A DNA stretch of 64,000 nucleotides from JADLHS01 sp964553795 (GCA_964553795.1 CAZKMR010000004.1:1-64000), one strand, 5' to 3'; shown: positions 8,229-17,630, counted from the first letter of the stretch. Numbers and translations: made by a program. The notes: generated by a model not told the origin, from the letters alone.

Positions 8229-10613
8229 ATGAGGTTTGCCGCCCTGCTCTTCTCAAATCGCGAGTGGGAATTACCCGCAGCGATATTCCTGGTGGTGGCG
8301 ATCGCTCTGCTCGTCATCACTTATCGGCGCGCGCCCGGGCAGAAGCTGTTTCGCGTTGGTTGCGTTGGGCTAAAGTTGTTGGGCATCGCGGCGTTGTTGT
8401 TGTGTTTGTTGGAACCGCTTTGGACCAGTCAACGGGCCCGCCCCGGCGCCAACTTCTTCACCGTTTTGGCCGACAACAGTCAGGGGCTGCACATCAAAGA
8501 TCGCAATGCCACCACCACGCGAGGCGAAGTGCTGACCAACTTGCTCGCCTCCCCAAACGCGCCGTGGCTGGAGCAACTCGAACAGGATTTTCAGCTCCGG
8601 CGCTACACGTTTGATTCGCGGTTGCAAAGCGCGCGCGATTTTGCCGCGCTCGATTTTTCCGGGCGGGCGTCGGCGTTAACCACGTCGTTGCGGCAATTGA
8701 CCGAACGCTATCGCGGCCAGCCGCTCGCCGGAATTCTGGTGTTCACCGACGGCAATGCGACAGATTTGATTGACGGCACGTTCGACTCCAGCGGTTTGCC
8801 GCCGATTTATCCCGTGGTCCTGGGAAGCGCGGATCGTATCAGCGATCTGGCCATTCAGAAAACTTCCGTGAGCCAGACCGCGTTTGAAGATCAACCCGTC
8901 ACCATCACGGTCGAAATCCTGGCCGCCGGCTATGCGGGCCGCATGCTCACCGTGCAACTGCTTGACCCGCGCGGCGCGGTCGTTCAGGAACAACACCAAC
9001 GCGCCCGAAACGAACTGGAGCAATTTCGCTTTCAACTGCGCCCGGAACAACCCGGCGTGAACTTCTATCAACTGCGCGTCGCGGCCCGCGACGAACTGGA
9101 GCAATTCACGAAGCCGGAACTGACCACCGAAGCCACCTTGGCCAACAACACTCAGGTGCTGTTGGTAGATCGCGGGCAAGGACCGTATCGCATCCTGTAT
9201 GTCGGCGGGCGGCCGAACTGGGAATTCAAATTTCTGAATCGCGCCCTGCTCGAAGATCGGCAAGTGGAACTCGTCGGACTGATTCGCATCGCCAAGCGCG
9301 AACCGAAGTTTGAATTTCGCGGGCGCGTGGGCGAGACGAGCAATCCACTGTTCCGCGGTTTCGATCGCACGACCGAAACCACCGAGGGTTACGATCAACC
9401 GGTGCTGGTGCGGTTGAATACCAAAGACGCGACGGAACTGGTCGGCGGTTTTCCCACGTCCGCAGACATACTTTACAACTATACCGCCGTCATCGTGGAC
9501 GACCTCGAAGCGGGCTTCTTCACGCGCGATCAAATGACCTTGTTGCAAAAATTCGTTTCCGAACGCGGCGGCGGTTTTCTCATGCTCGGCGGCGCGGAAT
9601 CGTTTCAATCCGGCAATTACCAACACACGCCGATTGGCGAAATGCTGCCCGTTTACCTGGATTTTGCGCGCGAAACAAAACCGGCGGCCAACTTGCGCCT
9701 CAGCCTGACGCGGGAAGGTTGGCTGCAACCCTGGGCACGATTGCGCGACAATGAAGCCGACGAACGCAAACGGCTCACGGACCTGCCACCGTTGCATGTT
9801 CACAATGCCGTGCGCGGCGTGAAACCCGGCGCCAGTGTCGTTTCCGAGGCTCGCGATGAGGCGGGCCAGACGCATCCCGCGCTCGTGGCCCAGCGCTTTG
9901 GGAGTGGCCGCGTCGGCGCGCTGCTGCTCGGCGACCTGTGGCGTTGGGGATTGCACGATGAAGTGGCGCGCAAGGATTTGGACAAAGCCTGGCGCCAGAT
10001 GATTCGCTGGTTGATTGCCGACGTGCCCGCGCAAATTGAATTCGCCGTTGAACCCAAACCCGGCGATCCCAATCAGTACATGTCGCTGCAAGTCCGGGCG
10101 CGCAATCGCGAATACCGTCCCTTGGAGAATGCCACGGTGCGCATCACAATTACCGCGCCGACTAATTCCAATGCGGACACAAACGCGATCTCAGCTATCG
10201 CCGACCGAACCGTGAGTTTGTCCGCCGAACCCGCGTTGAACGAAGCCGGTCGCTACGACGCGAATTACGTCCCACGCGCCACCGGCGGTTATCTCGCCGA
10301 AGCAGTCGTCACCGACGCGGAGGGCGTCGAGGTGGGCCGCGCCCAAACCGGCTGGGTGGCCGATCCCGCAGCCGCGGAATTCAAATCGCTGCAACCCAAT
10401 CGCGCCTTGCTGGAAACCATCGCCCGACAAACCGGTGGTGAAATCATTGCCGCGACGGACTTGAAAGACTTTGCGGAGAAACTTCCCAACCGGAGCGCGC
10501 CGATTACCGAGAGTTGGTCGTTTCCGTTGTGGCATCAACCGCTCGTGTTCTTATTCGCGCTGGCCTGCTTTGCCGCGGAATGGGGATTGCGTCGCTGGAA
10601 AGGATTGGCATGA
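8229..10613 (+). CDS. Membrane protein with glutamine-amidotransferase-like and VWA-like fold
   Basis: A 794-residue protein with two N-terminal helices (IFLVVAIALLVITY and LLGIAALLLCLLEPLW), a VWA-like segment (FFTVLADNSQG, GILVFTDGNATDL), beta-sandwich regions and a GATase1-like block GGGFLMLGGAESFQSG near residues 450-470. One C-terminal helix, PLVFLFALACFAAEWGL, closes it. The catalytic Cys of true class I amidotransferases is not seen in that block, so it is probably non-enzymatic. This architecture is common as the last large gene of Bat-type operons in Verrucomicrobia and Planctomycetes. The start is 82 bases after the DUF4175 gene, and the stop overlaps the next gene as ATGA. Confidence 0.78.
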   Translation: MRFAALLFSNREWELPAAIFLVVAIALLVITYRRAPGQKLFRVGCVGLKLLGIAALLLCLLEPLWTSQRARPGANFFTVLADNSQGLHIKDRNATTTRGEVLTNLLASPNAPWLEQLEQDFQLRRYTFDSRLQSARDFAALDFSGRASALTTSLRQLTERYRGQPLAGILVFTDGNATDLIDGTFDSSGLPPIYPVVLGSADRISDLAIQKTSVSQTAFEDQPVTITVEILAAGYAGRMLTVQLLDPRGAVVQEQHQRARNELEQFRFQLRPEQPGVNFYQLRVAARDELEQFTKPELTTEATLANNTQVLLVDRGQGPYRILYVGGRPNWEFKFLNRALLEDRQVELVGLIRIAKREPKFEFRGRVGETSNPLFRGFDRTTETTEGYDQPVLVRLNTKDATELVGGFPTSADILYNYTAVIVDDLEAGFFTRDQMTLLQKFVSERGGGFLMLGGAESFQSGNYQHTPIGEMLPVYLDFARETKPAANLRLSLTREGWLQPWARLRDNEADERKRLTDLPPLHVHNAVRGVKPGASVVSEARDEAGQTHPALVAQRFGSGRVGALLLGDLWRWGLHDEVARKDLDKAWRQMIRWLIADVPAQIEFAVEPKPGDPNQYMSLQVRARNREYRPLENATVRITITAPTNSNADTNAISAIADRTVSLSAEPALNEAGRYDANYVPRATGGYLAEAVVTDAEGVEVGRAQTGWVADPAAAEFKSLQPNRALLETIARQTGGEIIAATDLKDFAEKLPNRSAPITESWSFPLWHQPLVFLFALACFAAEWGLRRWKGLA

Positions 10614-11578
10614 GAGTTTTAATTGGACTCTTGCTTTCAGTTTTTGTCGTCACCGCCAGCCGCGGCAACGGCGCTACGGATCGACCGACGGTGATTATCG
10701 CGGTCGGCGCCGCCGGCGAATCCGAGTACGCCAAAGAGTTTTCGGATTGGGCGGCGCGCTGGACGAATGCCAGCGAAACGGCGCAGGTAAAAGCCATCAC
10801 GATTGGGATTACTTCAACCAACGCCGAAGCGGATTTGCAATCGCTGCAACGAACGCTCGCCAACGAGCCGACCAATTCGCTCGCCGAACTCTGGCTGGTG
10901 TTCATCGGGCACGGCACCTTTGACGGGCGCGAAGCGAAATTCAATCTGCGCGGACCGGACCTGTCCGCCACCGATTTGGCCGAGTGGTTGAAGCCGTTTC
11001 GCCGTCCGATCATCGTGCTTAACTGCGCTTCCTCCAGCAGTCCGTTTCTGAACAAACTTTCCGCCCCGAATCGCGTGATCGTCACGGCCACCCGCAGCGG
11101 TTACGAAGACAATTTCGCGCGGTTCGGCAAATTCCTCGCGGCAACCATCGCGGCGCGGGACGCGGATTTGGACAAGGACGGGCAGACTTCGGTGTTGGAA
11201 GCGTTTCTCATGGCGTCCCGCCAAACGGCCGAGTTCTACGCCGCCGAAGGTCGCCTCGCCACCGAACATGCATTGTTGGACGACAACGGCGATGGCCTGG
11301 GCACGCCGGCTGATTTTTTCCGTGGCATCCGGGCAATCAAAAAACCGTCCGGTGGAAGCGAAGTGGATGGTTTGCGCGCGCACCAAATCCATCTCGTGCG
11401 CAGTGCATCGGAACAACAGATGCCACCGGAATTGCGCGTCCGCCGGGATGATCTGGAAATGGCCATCGCGCGTTTGCGCGAGTTGAAAGAGCAAATGCCC
11501 GAAGCGGAATATTACCAACGCCTCGAACCGTTGTTGTTGGAGTTGGCGAAACTCTACGCAACGCCCCCTTCTCCCTGA
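10610..11578 (+). CDS. Secreted caspase-fold (clan CD, C13/C14-like) protein
   Basis: 322 residues starting at the ATG that overlaps the previous stop. The signal peptide is MRVLIGLLLSVFVVTASRG. The core reads as a clan CD peptidase: strand TVIIAVGAAG, catalytic His101 in LVFIGHGTFDG, and Cys139 after strand PIIVLNCASSSS, with a later strand NRVIVTATRSG. A calcium-binding-like motif (Asp184, 186, 188 and 190 in DADLDKDG) precedes the helix SVLEAFLMAS. This His-Gly and Cys arrangement is that of legumain and caspase relatives. Coupled translation places it as the terminal gene of the MoxR/Bat operon, acting in the periplasm. The substrate is unknown. Confidence 0.78.
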   Translation: MRVLIGLLLSVFVVTASRGNGATDRPTVIIAVGAAGESEYAKEFSDWAARWTNASETAQVKAITIGITSTNAEADLQSLQRTLANEPTNSLAELWLVFIGHGTFDGREAKFNLRGPDLSATDLAEWLKPFRRPIIVLNCASSSSPFLNKLSAPNRVIVTATRSGYEDNFARFGKFLAATIAARDADLDKDGQTSVLEAFLMASRQTAEFYAAEGRLATEHALLDDNGDGLGTPADFFRGIRAIKKPSGGSEVDGLRAHQIHLVRSASEQQMPPELRVRRDDLEMAIARLRELKEQMPEAEYYQRLEPLLLELAKLYATPPSP

Positions 11579-11590
11579 ACCCAAAACAAT

Positions 11591-11621
11591 CCGGCGAATG
11601 GCATGATTGGCCATTCGCCGG
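11591..11621. terminator. Bidirectional hairpin between convergent genes
   Basis: A perfect 12-bp stem, CCGGCGAATGGC and GCCATTCGCCGG, with a 7-base loop. It is followed on the plus strand by GAATTTTTG and on the minus strand by ATTGTTTTGG. It lies between the stops of the caspase-like gene and the GH5-like gene and can serve both. Confidence 0.75.
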
Positions 11622-11650
11622 TTGCGAGAATTTTTGAGCCGCGTTGTCGT

Positions 11651-12775
11651 TTATGGCTTCGTCAGCGACTTGATGTAATCAACTTCCGCCTGGCGGTAAG
11701 GTGTGCCGTTACCGCGCAGAATATCGTGAAACCAAGGATTCGGCTCGGCGGTGTATTTCTTGTCCCACGAATCCCACGGATAAATCGTCTGCGTTTTGCC
11801 ATCCACAAAACCCCAGCAATAAGCGCCGACATTCTGTTCCTTGAAATAGCCGAGCACCGGGTCAAACGTGCTGCCCCGCGGACGCGCCATGAATTCCGTG
11901 CACAGAATCGGACGATTATAGCGCTGGAGATTCTGCACGCACTTCTTCGCGCCATCAATGGGATCGTACGTGTGGAAGGAAATAACGTCGGACTCCTCCA
12001 ATTGACACCGCTCCGTCGGCGTGAGTTTGGATTCGTCGCCCCAATTGCCGATCCACACGCCGGACGTGAGGGGCTGCGTGGGATTCATTTCGCGCGCCCA
12101 GATGAACGACTTCCGCAACAGTTGCAGCGCGTAATCCACTTTCCCGGGCAACAGCACGTCGCGATATTGTGGCACGAGGTTGTCCGGTTCATTGAACAAA
12201 TCCCAGACCTGAATGCGCCGGTCGGTGCGGAAATGACCGATGACATCCTGTACGTAGGCCTTCAACTCATCCTGCTTGGCCGGGTCTTTCAAAATATCCT
12301 GTCCCGGACTCTGCACCCAACCGGAATTGTGCCGATGCGGATACGGTTCGCGTTGTTTTCCGGCTTTGGGATAGGGATCCCACACGCTGTCAAAAAACAC
12401 GAACATCACGCCAATCTTATGCTTCTCCGCGATGTCGAGGAATTGCTCCATGCGCTTGATCAAGCCGTCGCGATCATTCTTCCACACGATGTCGTGCAAG
12501 AACACGCGCACGCTGGTGAAACCCAGGTCATGAGCCCAACCCAGTTCCTGATCGATCGTCTTCGGATCCCACGTGTCCGCCTGCCACATTTCCAGTTGGT
12601 TGATCGCAGTGCGCGGCGTGTAATTGCAACCGACGAGCCACGGTTGCTGGGCATACCAGACATTGGCCTGTTCCGGAGTCCACTTGGCGCGCGGCGTCGG
12701 CTTCGTCGTCACACAACCGAGGAGCGGCAAAAGTAAGGTCAATAAAAGCGTTGATTTGAATAGGTTGATGCGCAT
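11651..12775 (-). CDS. GH5-like glycoside hydrolase, lipoprotein
   Basis: A 374-residue (alpha/beta)8 glycosidase. The N-terminus is a lipoprotein signal, with lipobox LLGC placing the acylated Cys at residue 21. Catalytic residues fit clan GH-A: Glu196 in DLFNEPDN as acid/base and Glu294 in ILCTEFMAR as nucleophile, plus Arg90 (GFTSVRVFLHD) and a conserved FHTYDP. Relatives are annotated as cellulase-family or 1,4-beta-xylanase-like enzymes. It is envelope-anchored and probably acts on plant or algal beta-glycans. It stands alone on the minus strand. The exact substrate cannot be read from the sequence. Confidence 0.82.
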   Translation of the reverse strand: MRINLFKSTLLLTLLLPLLGCVTTKPTPRAKWTPEQANVWYAQQPWLVGCNYTPRTAINQLEMWQADTWDPKTIDQELGWAHDLGFTSVRVFLHDIVWKNDRDGLIKRMEQFLDIAEKHKIGVMFVFFDSVWDPYPKAGKQREPYPHRHNSGWVQSPGQDILKDPAKQDELKAYVQDVIGHFRTDRRIQVWDLFNEPDNLVPQYRDVLLPGKVDYALQLLRKSFIWAREMNPTQPLTSGVWIGNWGDESKLTPTERCQLEESDVISFHTYDPIDGAKKCVQNLQRYNRPILCTEFMARPRGSTFDPVLGYFKEQNVGAYCWGFVDGKTQTIYPWDSWDKKYTAEPNPWFHDILRGNGTPYRQAEVDYIKSLTKP

Positions 12776-12855
12776 GGAAGCAGATTCTGGCGCAAACCCA
12801 AGTTGAACTCAATCGCGAGTTTCTTCTAACGCGGGGCGAACTTCACGGTTGCGCG

Positions 12856-13020
12856 ATGAAAACATATTCCACCGCCAGCGACAGTCATGCGGTTTTACCT
12901 GATCCGGACAAAAAGGCATTTCCTTCGCATGGCAAACGAAAGGTTTGCTGCGCGGCTGAAAGAATTAACGACTCCGTCACGCCGTTGCCACATCCGCATG
13001 GCACGTTGATCGCGCCATGA
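12856..13020 (+). CDS. Possible 54-residue leader ORF coupled to the acyltransferase
   Basis: An ATG at 12856 opens 54 codons (starting MKTYSTASDS) and ends in a TGA that forms ATGA with the OlsB-like start at 13017. I recognise no domain. No strong ribosome-binding site is visible before the ATG. The exact ATGA overlap, which is the coupling style of real operon pairs here, is the only support. It may be a chance ORF or a leader peptide. Confidence 0.3.
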   Translation: MKTYSTASDSHAVLPDPDKKAFPSHGKRKVCCAAERINDSVTPLPHPHGTLIAP

Positions 13021-13775
13021 ATGCAACCAGCGAAACGGTCCGGCTGCTCGTCAACGCTCCCACGCATTACGCAACCCGACTGGCTCGGAGCGCGGAAGAC
13101 GTGCGCGCGGCCCAGGCACTGCGGTATCAAGTCTTCAATCTGGAACTCAAGGAAGGACTCGCCGCTTCCCACCTCACCGGCCTGGATCAGGATAGTTTTG
13201 ATGCCGGGTGCGATCATTTGTTGGTGGAACATTTACCCTCCCGCGAAATCGTTGGCACATATCGCTTGCAGACCGGCACCAACGCCGCGACTCACGCGGG
13301 CTACTATTGCGCCCAGGAATTTGAGTTTGAAGTTTTTGCCTCCGTGCGCAGCGAGATCATCGAATTAGGTCGCGCCTGTGTGCATCGGCAACATCGCAAT
13401 CTCGTGGTGCTGGGCTTGCTGTGGAAAGGCATTGCCGACTACGCCACCGCCCGGGGCGGGCGCTATTTGATCGGCTGCAGTTCCCTCACATCGCAAGATC
13501 CAGAGGTCGGCGCGTCCGCCTACGCCGATCTGTGCCGTAAACATCTGGCGTCACCCGTGTGGCGAACTCAGCCGCACCCGGCTTACGAATGTTCGTTGCA
13601 GCATCTTGCCGCTGAACCGGTGAAAATCCCCAAATTACTCCAGGCTTATTTGACCCTCGGCGCGAAGATTTGCGGCCCACCCGCCCTCGATCGTCAGTTC
13701 CAGACGATTGATTTTCTGACGCTGCTCGACCTGCAAACGTTGCCGCCCCTTGCGCGGAAACGTTTCTTGCTCTGA
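13017..13775 (+). CDS. OlsB-type N-acyltransferase (ornithine lipid / acyl-amino acid synthesis)
   Basis: 252 residues of the GNAT fold as found in OlsB and the related so-called hemolysin proteins. Recognisable blocks are AAQALRYQVFNLE near the N-terminus, the acidic DQDSFDAGCDHLLV, VGTYRLQTG, and the hallmark IIELGRACVHRQHRN, followed by LIGCSSL. OlsB moves a 3-hydroxyacyl group from acyl carrier protein to the alpha-amino group of ornithine, giving lyso-ornithine lipid. No OlsA partner is seen nearby, so the final lipid is uncertain; it could make another acyl-amino acid. The protein is cytoplasmic and membrane-associated. Confidence 0.82.
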   Translation: MNATSETVRLLVNAPTHYATRLARSAEDVRAAQALRYQVFNLELKEGLAASHLTGLDQDSFDAGCDHLLVEHLPSREIVGTYRLQTGTNAATHAGYYCAQEFEFEVFASVRSEIIELGRACVHRQHRNLVVLGLLWKGIADYATARGGRYLIGCSSLTSQDPEVGASAYADLCRKHLASPVWRTQPHPAYECSLQHLAAEPVKIPKLLQAYLTLGAKICGPPALDRQFQTIDFLTLLDLQTLPPLARKRFLL

Positions 13776-13788
13776 GTCGCGGCAAGCG

Positions 13789-14226
13789 TCAATGGGCGTA
13801 CTTGCCCATCAACTTGGCGCTTTCCAGCACGTGCCCTTCCATCTCCCGTTGCAATTCCTGCGGCTTGCACCCATGGCTCAGTGGCAGCATGGCATCCAGC
13901 GCAAACGCTTTGAAAAAGTAGCGATGCTCCCCGGACGGCGGCTTTGGTCCGCCGTATTCGGTTTCGCCGAAATCGTTGCGACCCTGCATGGCCATCACCG
14001 GCACATGGTCTTCTTTGATATCCGTGATCGCCGGGTCCATGTTGAACAGCACCCAATGATTGAACGTGCCCGAGGGCGCGTCAGGATCTTCGACCAGCAA
14101 CGCCAGGCTGCGCGCCTGTTGCGGCACGGACTCGAAATGCAGCGGCGGCACATGATTGTCGCCGTACTTCGTGTAACGATCGGGAATCTTCTGACCATCT
14201 TTGAACGCCGAACTTGTGAGTTTCAT
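13789..14226 (-). CDS. YbhB/YbcL-family phosphatidylethanolamine-binding-like protein
   Basis: 145 residues, complete for the bacterial PEBP / Raf-kinase-inhibitor-like family. The family motifs are SLALLVEDPDAP, FNHWVLFNMDP, GPKPPSGEHRYFFKAFALD, and the leading IPDRYTKYG with PPLHFESVP. There is no signal peptide, so it is cytoplasmic like E. coli YbhB. A GGAG lies about 9 bases before the ATG on the minus strand. The physiological ligand is unknown. It is convergent with the acyltransferase, with a 13-base gap. Confidence 0.93.
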   Translation of the reverse strand: MKLTSSAFKDGQKIPDRYTKYGDNHVPPLHFESVPQQARSLALLVEDPDAPSGTFNHWVLFNMDPAITDIKEDHVPVMAMQGRNDFGETEYGGPKPPSGEHRYFFKAFALDAMLPLSHGCKPQELQREMEGHVLESAKLMGKYAH

Positions 14227-14478
14227 AATTCGATCTCCATGAATTGGGAAGGAGCGCCAGTTCCACGGCCCAACCCCAACGGCGGCCTTCCGGTTGTTTG
14301 CTGATGTTCCGCGACCTTTCGGACGCTCTAAAACCTATTTCACATCGCCGCTCCTGCAACCGCAAATCCATCCCGCGGTCCTGGCTATGGGTCCGGGCTG
14401 CATCCCACCACAGCGGTATCGGCCCGAATCACAATTGACCCTCCCGCCAAAAAGCTGTCTGCTGTGCCTGATTATTTT

Positions 14479-15702
14479 ATGGACGCACCGAAACCCACCC
14501 TGGATGACTTGCGGATCAAACGTCGCGAGCCACCGGCTTCCAGTTCCTGCCTCGGACTCTGGCTCGGAGTTGTTTGCGTGTTGCTGCTCGCAACGATTGC
14601 CATCTGGTGGTTCACGCGCCCCCGAACCATCGAAGTGGGCACCGCCATCGCCCGGGAAATCACCAACTCCAACGGTCGCGAACGCACCGTATTGAACGCC
14701 TCGGGCTATGTCACCGCCCGCCGCGCCGCCACGGCCTCCTCCAAAGTCACCGGGAAAGTGGTGGAAGTGTTGATCGAAGAAGGCATGCAAGTAAAAGAAG
14801 GCCAGGTGCTGGCGCGACTCGATGACGCCAACATCAAAGCCAACTGGAGCGTCGCGCAGGCCCAATTGGAATCCGCCCGGAAAGCCGTGGGTGAAACTCG
14901 CGCCCAACTCGAGCAGGCGGAAACCGAATTACGCCGCGCCAGCGAATTAAATCGCCAGAACATTGCCTCGCAATCTGAGCTCGACAACGCCCAAGCGAAC
15001 GCGAAAACCCTCCGCGCCCGCCTGGCCCGCCAGGAAAGCGACGTCACGGTAGCCGAACGCCAGGTCGAGTTATGGCAACAACAACTGGATGACCTGATCA
15101 TTCGCGCGCCGTTCGCCGGCATCGTCACGACCAAAGACGCGCAGCCGGGCGAAATGATTTCGCCGGTTTCGGCGGGCGGCGGTTTCACGCGCACCGGAAT
15201 CGGCACCATCGTGGACATGGACTCATTGGAAATTGAAGTGGACGTCAACGAGAGCTTCATCAATCGCGTCTCCGCCGGGCAACCGGTCGAAGCAACGCTC
15301 GATGCCTATCCCCAATGGAAAATTCCCGGTCAGGTGATTGCCATCATTCCCACCGCTGACCGTCAGAAGTCCACCGTCAAAGTTCGCGTTGGCTTCGACC
15401 AGTTGGACCCGCGCATTCTGCCAGAGATGGCGGTGAAAGTGGCTTTTCGCGAATCTAGTGAGACGACCACCGCGACCACTCGCAACGTCATCGTGCCGAA
15501 AACCGCGCTACGTCAGCAGAATGGCCGCGACATTGTGCTCGTCGCCCAGAATGGCCGCGCCGAACGTCGCGCCGTGGGCGTGACCAGCATCAATGGCGAT
15601 GAAGCCGTCATCGGGGCCGGTTTGTCCGCCGGCGAAAAAGTCATCACCAATTCTCCCGCCGGGCTGGCGGATGGAGTTAAAATCAAACTGGCCAAGCCGT
15701 AA
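14479..15702 (+). CDS. Periplasmic adaptor of a MacAB/LolCDE-like efflux system (HlyD/RND MFP family)
   Basis: About 407 residues. One membrane helix (GLWLGVVCVLLLATIAIWWF) follows a short cytoplasmic tail. Then come a barrel-sandwich lipoyl half-motif (GYVTARRAATASSKVTGKV), an alpha-helical hairpin over about residues 110-205 rich in A, E and Q, the second lipoyl half (IRAPFAGIVTTKDAQPGEMI) and beta-barrel domains. It is the membrane-fusion subunit that links an inner-membrane ABC exporter to the periplasm. The ATPase gene follows after 66 bases and two permeases come next, so this is a four-gene exporter operon. The ATG at 14479 is preferred over the GTG five codons upstream. Confidence 0.88.
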   Translation: MDAPKPTLDDLRIKRREPPASSSCLGLWLGVVCVLLLATIAIWWFTRPRTIEVGTAIAREITNSNGRERTVLNASGYVTARRAATASSKVTGKVVEVLIEEGMQVKEGQVLARLDDANIKANWSVAQAQLESARKAVGETRAQLEQAETELRRASELNRQNIASQSELDNAQANAKTLRARLARQESDVTVAERQVELWQQQLDDLIIRAPFAGIVTTKDAQPGEMISPVSAGGGFTRTGIGTIVDMDSLEIEVDVNESFINRVSAGQPVEATLDAYPQWKIPGQVIAIIPTADRQKSTVKVRVGFDQLDPRILPEMAVKVAFRESSETTTATTRNVIVPKTALRQQNGRDIVLVAQNGRAERRAVGVTSINGDEAVIGAGLSAGEKVITNSPAGLADGVKIKLAKP

Positions 15703-15768
15703 GATCAACCGCCATCGGATTTTGAATTGCGTCACCCGCCCAATTATTGAAACGATACGCTTCTTCAC

Positions 15769-16470
15769 ATGAGCACTCAAAATAACAACGCGCTGGTCAG
15801 CGTGGACGGAGTGGAAAAAGTATTCCACCGCGGCTCGGAAGAAATTCACGTTCTCTCCAATCTCAACCTTCACGTGCCCGCGGGTGAATTCCTCGCCCTG
15901 ATGGGACCGTCCGGCTCGGGCAAATCCACGCTGCTCAATTTGATCGGCGGACTGGATCGCGCCACGCGCGGCTCCGTCGCGATCGGCGGCGAACGCATTG
16001 ATCAGATGTCCGATCGTGAACTGGCCTCCTGGCGCGCACGCCACGTTGGACTCGTATTCCAATTTTACAATTTACTTCCCGTGCTCTCGGCGGAGCGCAA
16101 CGTGGAACTCCCCCTCCTCCTCACGCATTTGTCGAAAGCCGAGCGCAAGAAACACGTCGAAACCGCGCTGGCCATCGTGGGCCTTTCCCATCGCGCCAAA
16201 CATTTTCCGCGCACGCTCTCCGGCGGCGAACAACAACGCGTCGGCATCGCGCGCGCCATTGTGACTGACCCAACCATTTTGCTGTGTGACGAGCCGACCG
16301 GCGATCTCGACCGCAAATCAGGCGATGAAATTCTAAGTCTGTTGCAGGCGCTCAACAAAGAACAAGGCAAGACCATCATCATGGTCACGCACGACCCGCA
16401 CGCGTCGGCTCGGGCAACCCGCACCGTTCATCTCGACAAGGGCCAACTCTCGACCACGAAACCGGAATGA
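15769..16470 (+). CDS. ABC transporter ATPase, MacB/LolD type
   Basis: 233 residues with all nucleotide-binding motifs: Walker A GPSGSGKST, Q-loop VFQFYNLLPVLSA, signature LSGGEQQRVGIARAI, Walker B ILLCDEPTGDLD and switch His in MVTHD. The LLNLIGGLD and NLLP features are typical of the LolD/MacB subfamily, which powers mechanotransmission exporters instead of importers. Its stop overlaps the first permease start as ATGA, so the two are translationally coupled. It works with the adaptor upstream and the two permeases downstream. Confidence 0.93.
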   Translation: MSTQNNNALVSVDGVEKVFHRGSEEIHVLSNLNLHVPAGEFLALMGPSGSGKSTLLNLIGGLDRATRGSVAIGGERIDQMSDRELASWRARHVGLVFQFYNLLPVLSAERNVELPLLLTHLSKAERKKHVETALAIVGLSHRAKHFPRTLSGGEQQRVGIARAIVTDPTILLCDEPTGDLDRKSGDEILSLLQALNKEQGKTIIMVTHDPHASARATRTVHLDKGQLSTTKPE

Positions 16471-17630
16471 AATTCCTGTATCTCGTCTGGTGCAATTTGA
16501 AGCGCAAGAAACTGCGCACCACGCTCACGTTATTTTCCATCGTGGTGGCGTTCGTCCTCTACACGTTGCTGAGCGGATTGAAATTTGCGTTTACCGGTGG
16601 GGTTCAACTCGCGGATGCGAATCGCATGATTACTCGCCACCGTGTTTCGTTCATTCAACCGTTGCCGCATTCCTACATGGCGAAAATTGCCAACACCCCC
16701 GGCGTGGCGGCGGTTTCGCACAGTTCCTGGTTCGGCGGCATTTACCAGGACCCGCGCAATCAATTCGGCTCCTTCCCGGTTGAACCCGAACCGTTCCTCG
16801 CAATGAATCCGGAAATCAGCCTGCCTCCAGATCAGAAGGAAGCGTGGCTCAAAACGCGCACCGGCGCGATCATCGGCATTACGCTGGCCGAACGATTTGG
16901 ATGGAAAATTGGTGATCGCGTTCCGCTCACGTCACCCATCTGGCCCAACAAAAGCGGCGGCGCATGGGAATTTGAGATCGTTGGCATCTACACCGCCACG
17001 AAGAAAATCGCGGATACCACGAGCTTCCTGTTCCGCTACGATTATTTCGATGAAGCCCGCGCTTTTGGCGAAGGTTCGGTGGGCTGGTATCAGTTGCGCG
17101 TGGAAAATCCAGAGCGCGCGCCGGAGATTGCTGCGGCGATTGATGCTGAATTCGCCAATTCTCCCGCCGAAACCAAAACCGAAACCGAGAGCGCGATGTT
17201 CCAGGGCTTCGTGCAACAACTCGGCAACATCGGCGCAATCGTCATGTCCATTCTCGGCGCGGTGTTTTTCACCATCTTGTTGGTCGCCGGAAACACGATG
17301 GCCCAATCCGTCCGCGAACGAACCCAGGAACTCGGCGTGCTCAAAGCCGTCGGCTTTTCCAATGGACTCGTGCTCGGCGTGGTGTTGGGTGAATCACTCG
17401 TCATCACCGTGCTGGGCGGCGTGATTGGGCTGGCGTTCGGTTGGTTGACCGTTCTGGGACTGGGTCAATCGAGTTTCATGAAGCAATATTTCCCGCTCTT
17501 CCTTTTGCCGACGCGAGACGTTTTGATCGGTCTCGCGTTGACGGTCATCCTTGGATTCATCGCGGGTATTTTGCCCGCGCTCCAAGCAATGCGCTTGCGT
17601 CTTGCGGACGCATTGCGACGCGAAGGATAA
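16467..17630 (+). CDS. ABC transporter permease, MacB/FtsX type (1)
   Basis: 387 residues with a MacB_PCD-like periplasmic domain between the first helix (TTLTLFSIVVAFVLYTLLSG) and three C-terminal helices that form the FtsX domain: IVMSILGAVFFTILLVAG, the segment VVLGESLVITVLGGVIGLAFG, and VLIGLALTVILGFIAGILPA. The ending QAMRLRLADALRREG is the classic FtsX-family C-terminus. It forms a probable heterodimer with the second permease 48 bases downstream. Confidence 0.9.
   Translation: MKFLYLVWCNLKRKKLRTTLTLFSIVVAFVLYTLLSGLKFAFTGGVQLADANRMITRHRVSFIQPLPHSYMAKIANTPGVAAVSHSSWFGGIYQDPRNQFGSFPVEPEPFLAMNPEISLPPDQKEAWLKTRTGAIIGITLAERFGWKIGDRVPLTSPIWPNKSGGAWEFEIVGIYTATKKIADTTSFLFRYDYFDEARAFGEGSVGWYQLRVENPERAPEIAAAIDAEFANSPAETKTETESAMFQGFVQQLGNIGAIVMSILGAVFFTILLVAGNTMAQSVRERTQELGVLKAVGFSNGLVLGVVLGESLVITVLGGVIGLAFGWLTVLGLGQSSFMKQYFPLFLLPTRDVLIGLALTVILGFIAGILPALQAMRLRLADALRREG

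Noticed and set aside
8676..10091. 471-codon minus-strand open frame
   Set aside because: It is antisense to the GATase-like membrane protein gene and has no domain.
11603..12736. 377-codon plus-strand open frame
   Set aside because: It is antisense to the GH5-like lipoprotein gene, which has signal peptide and catalytic residues.
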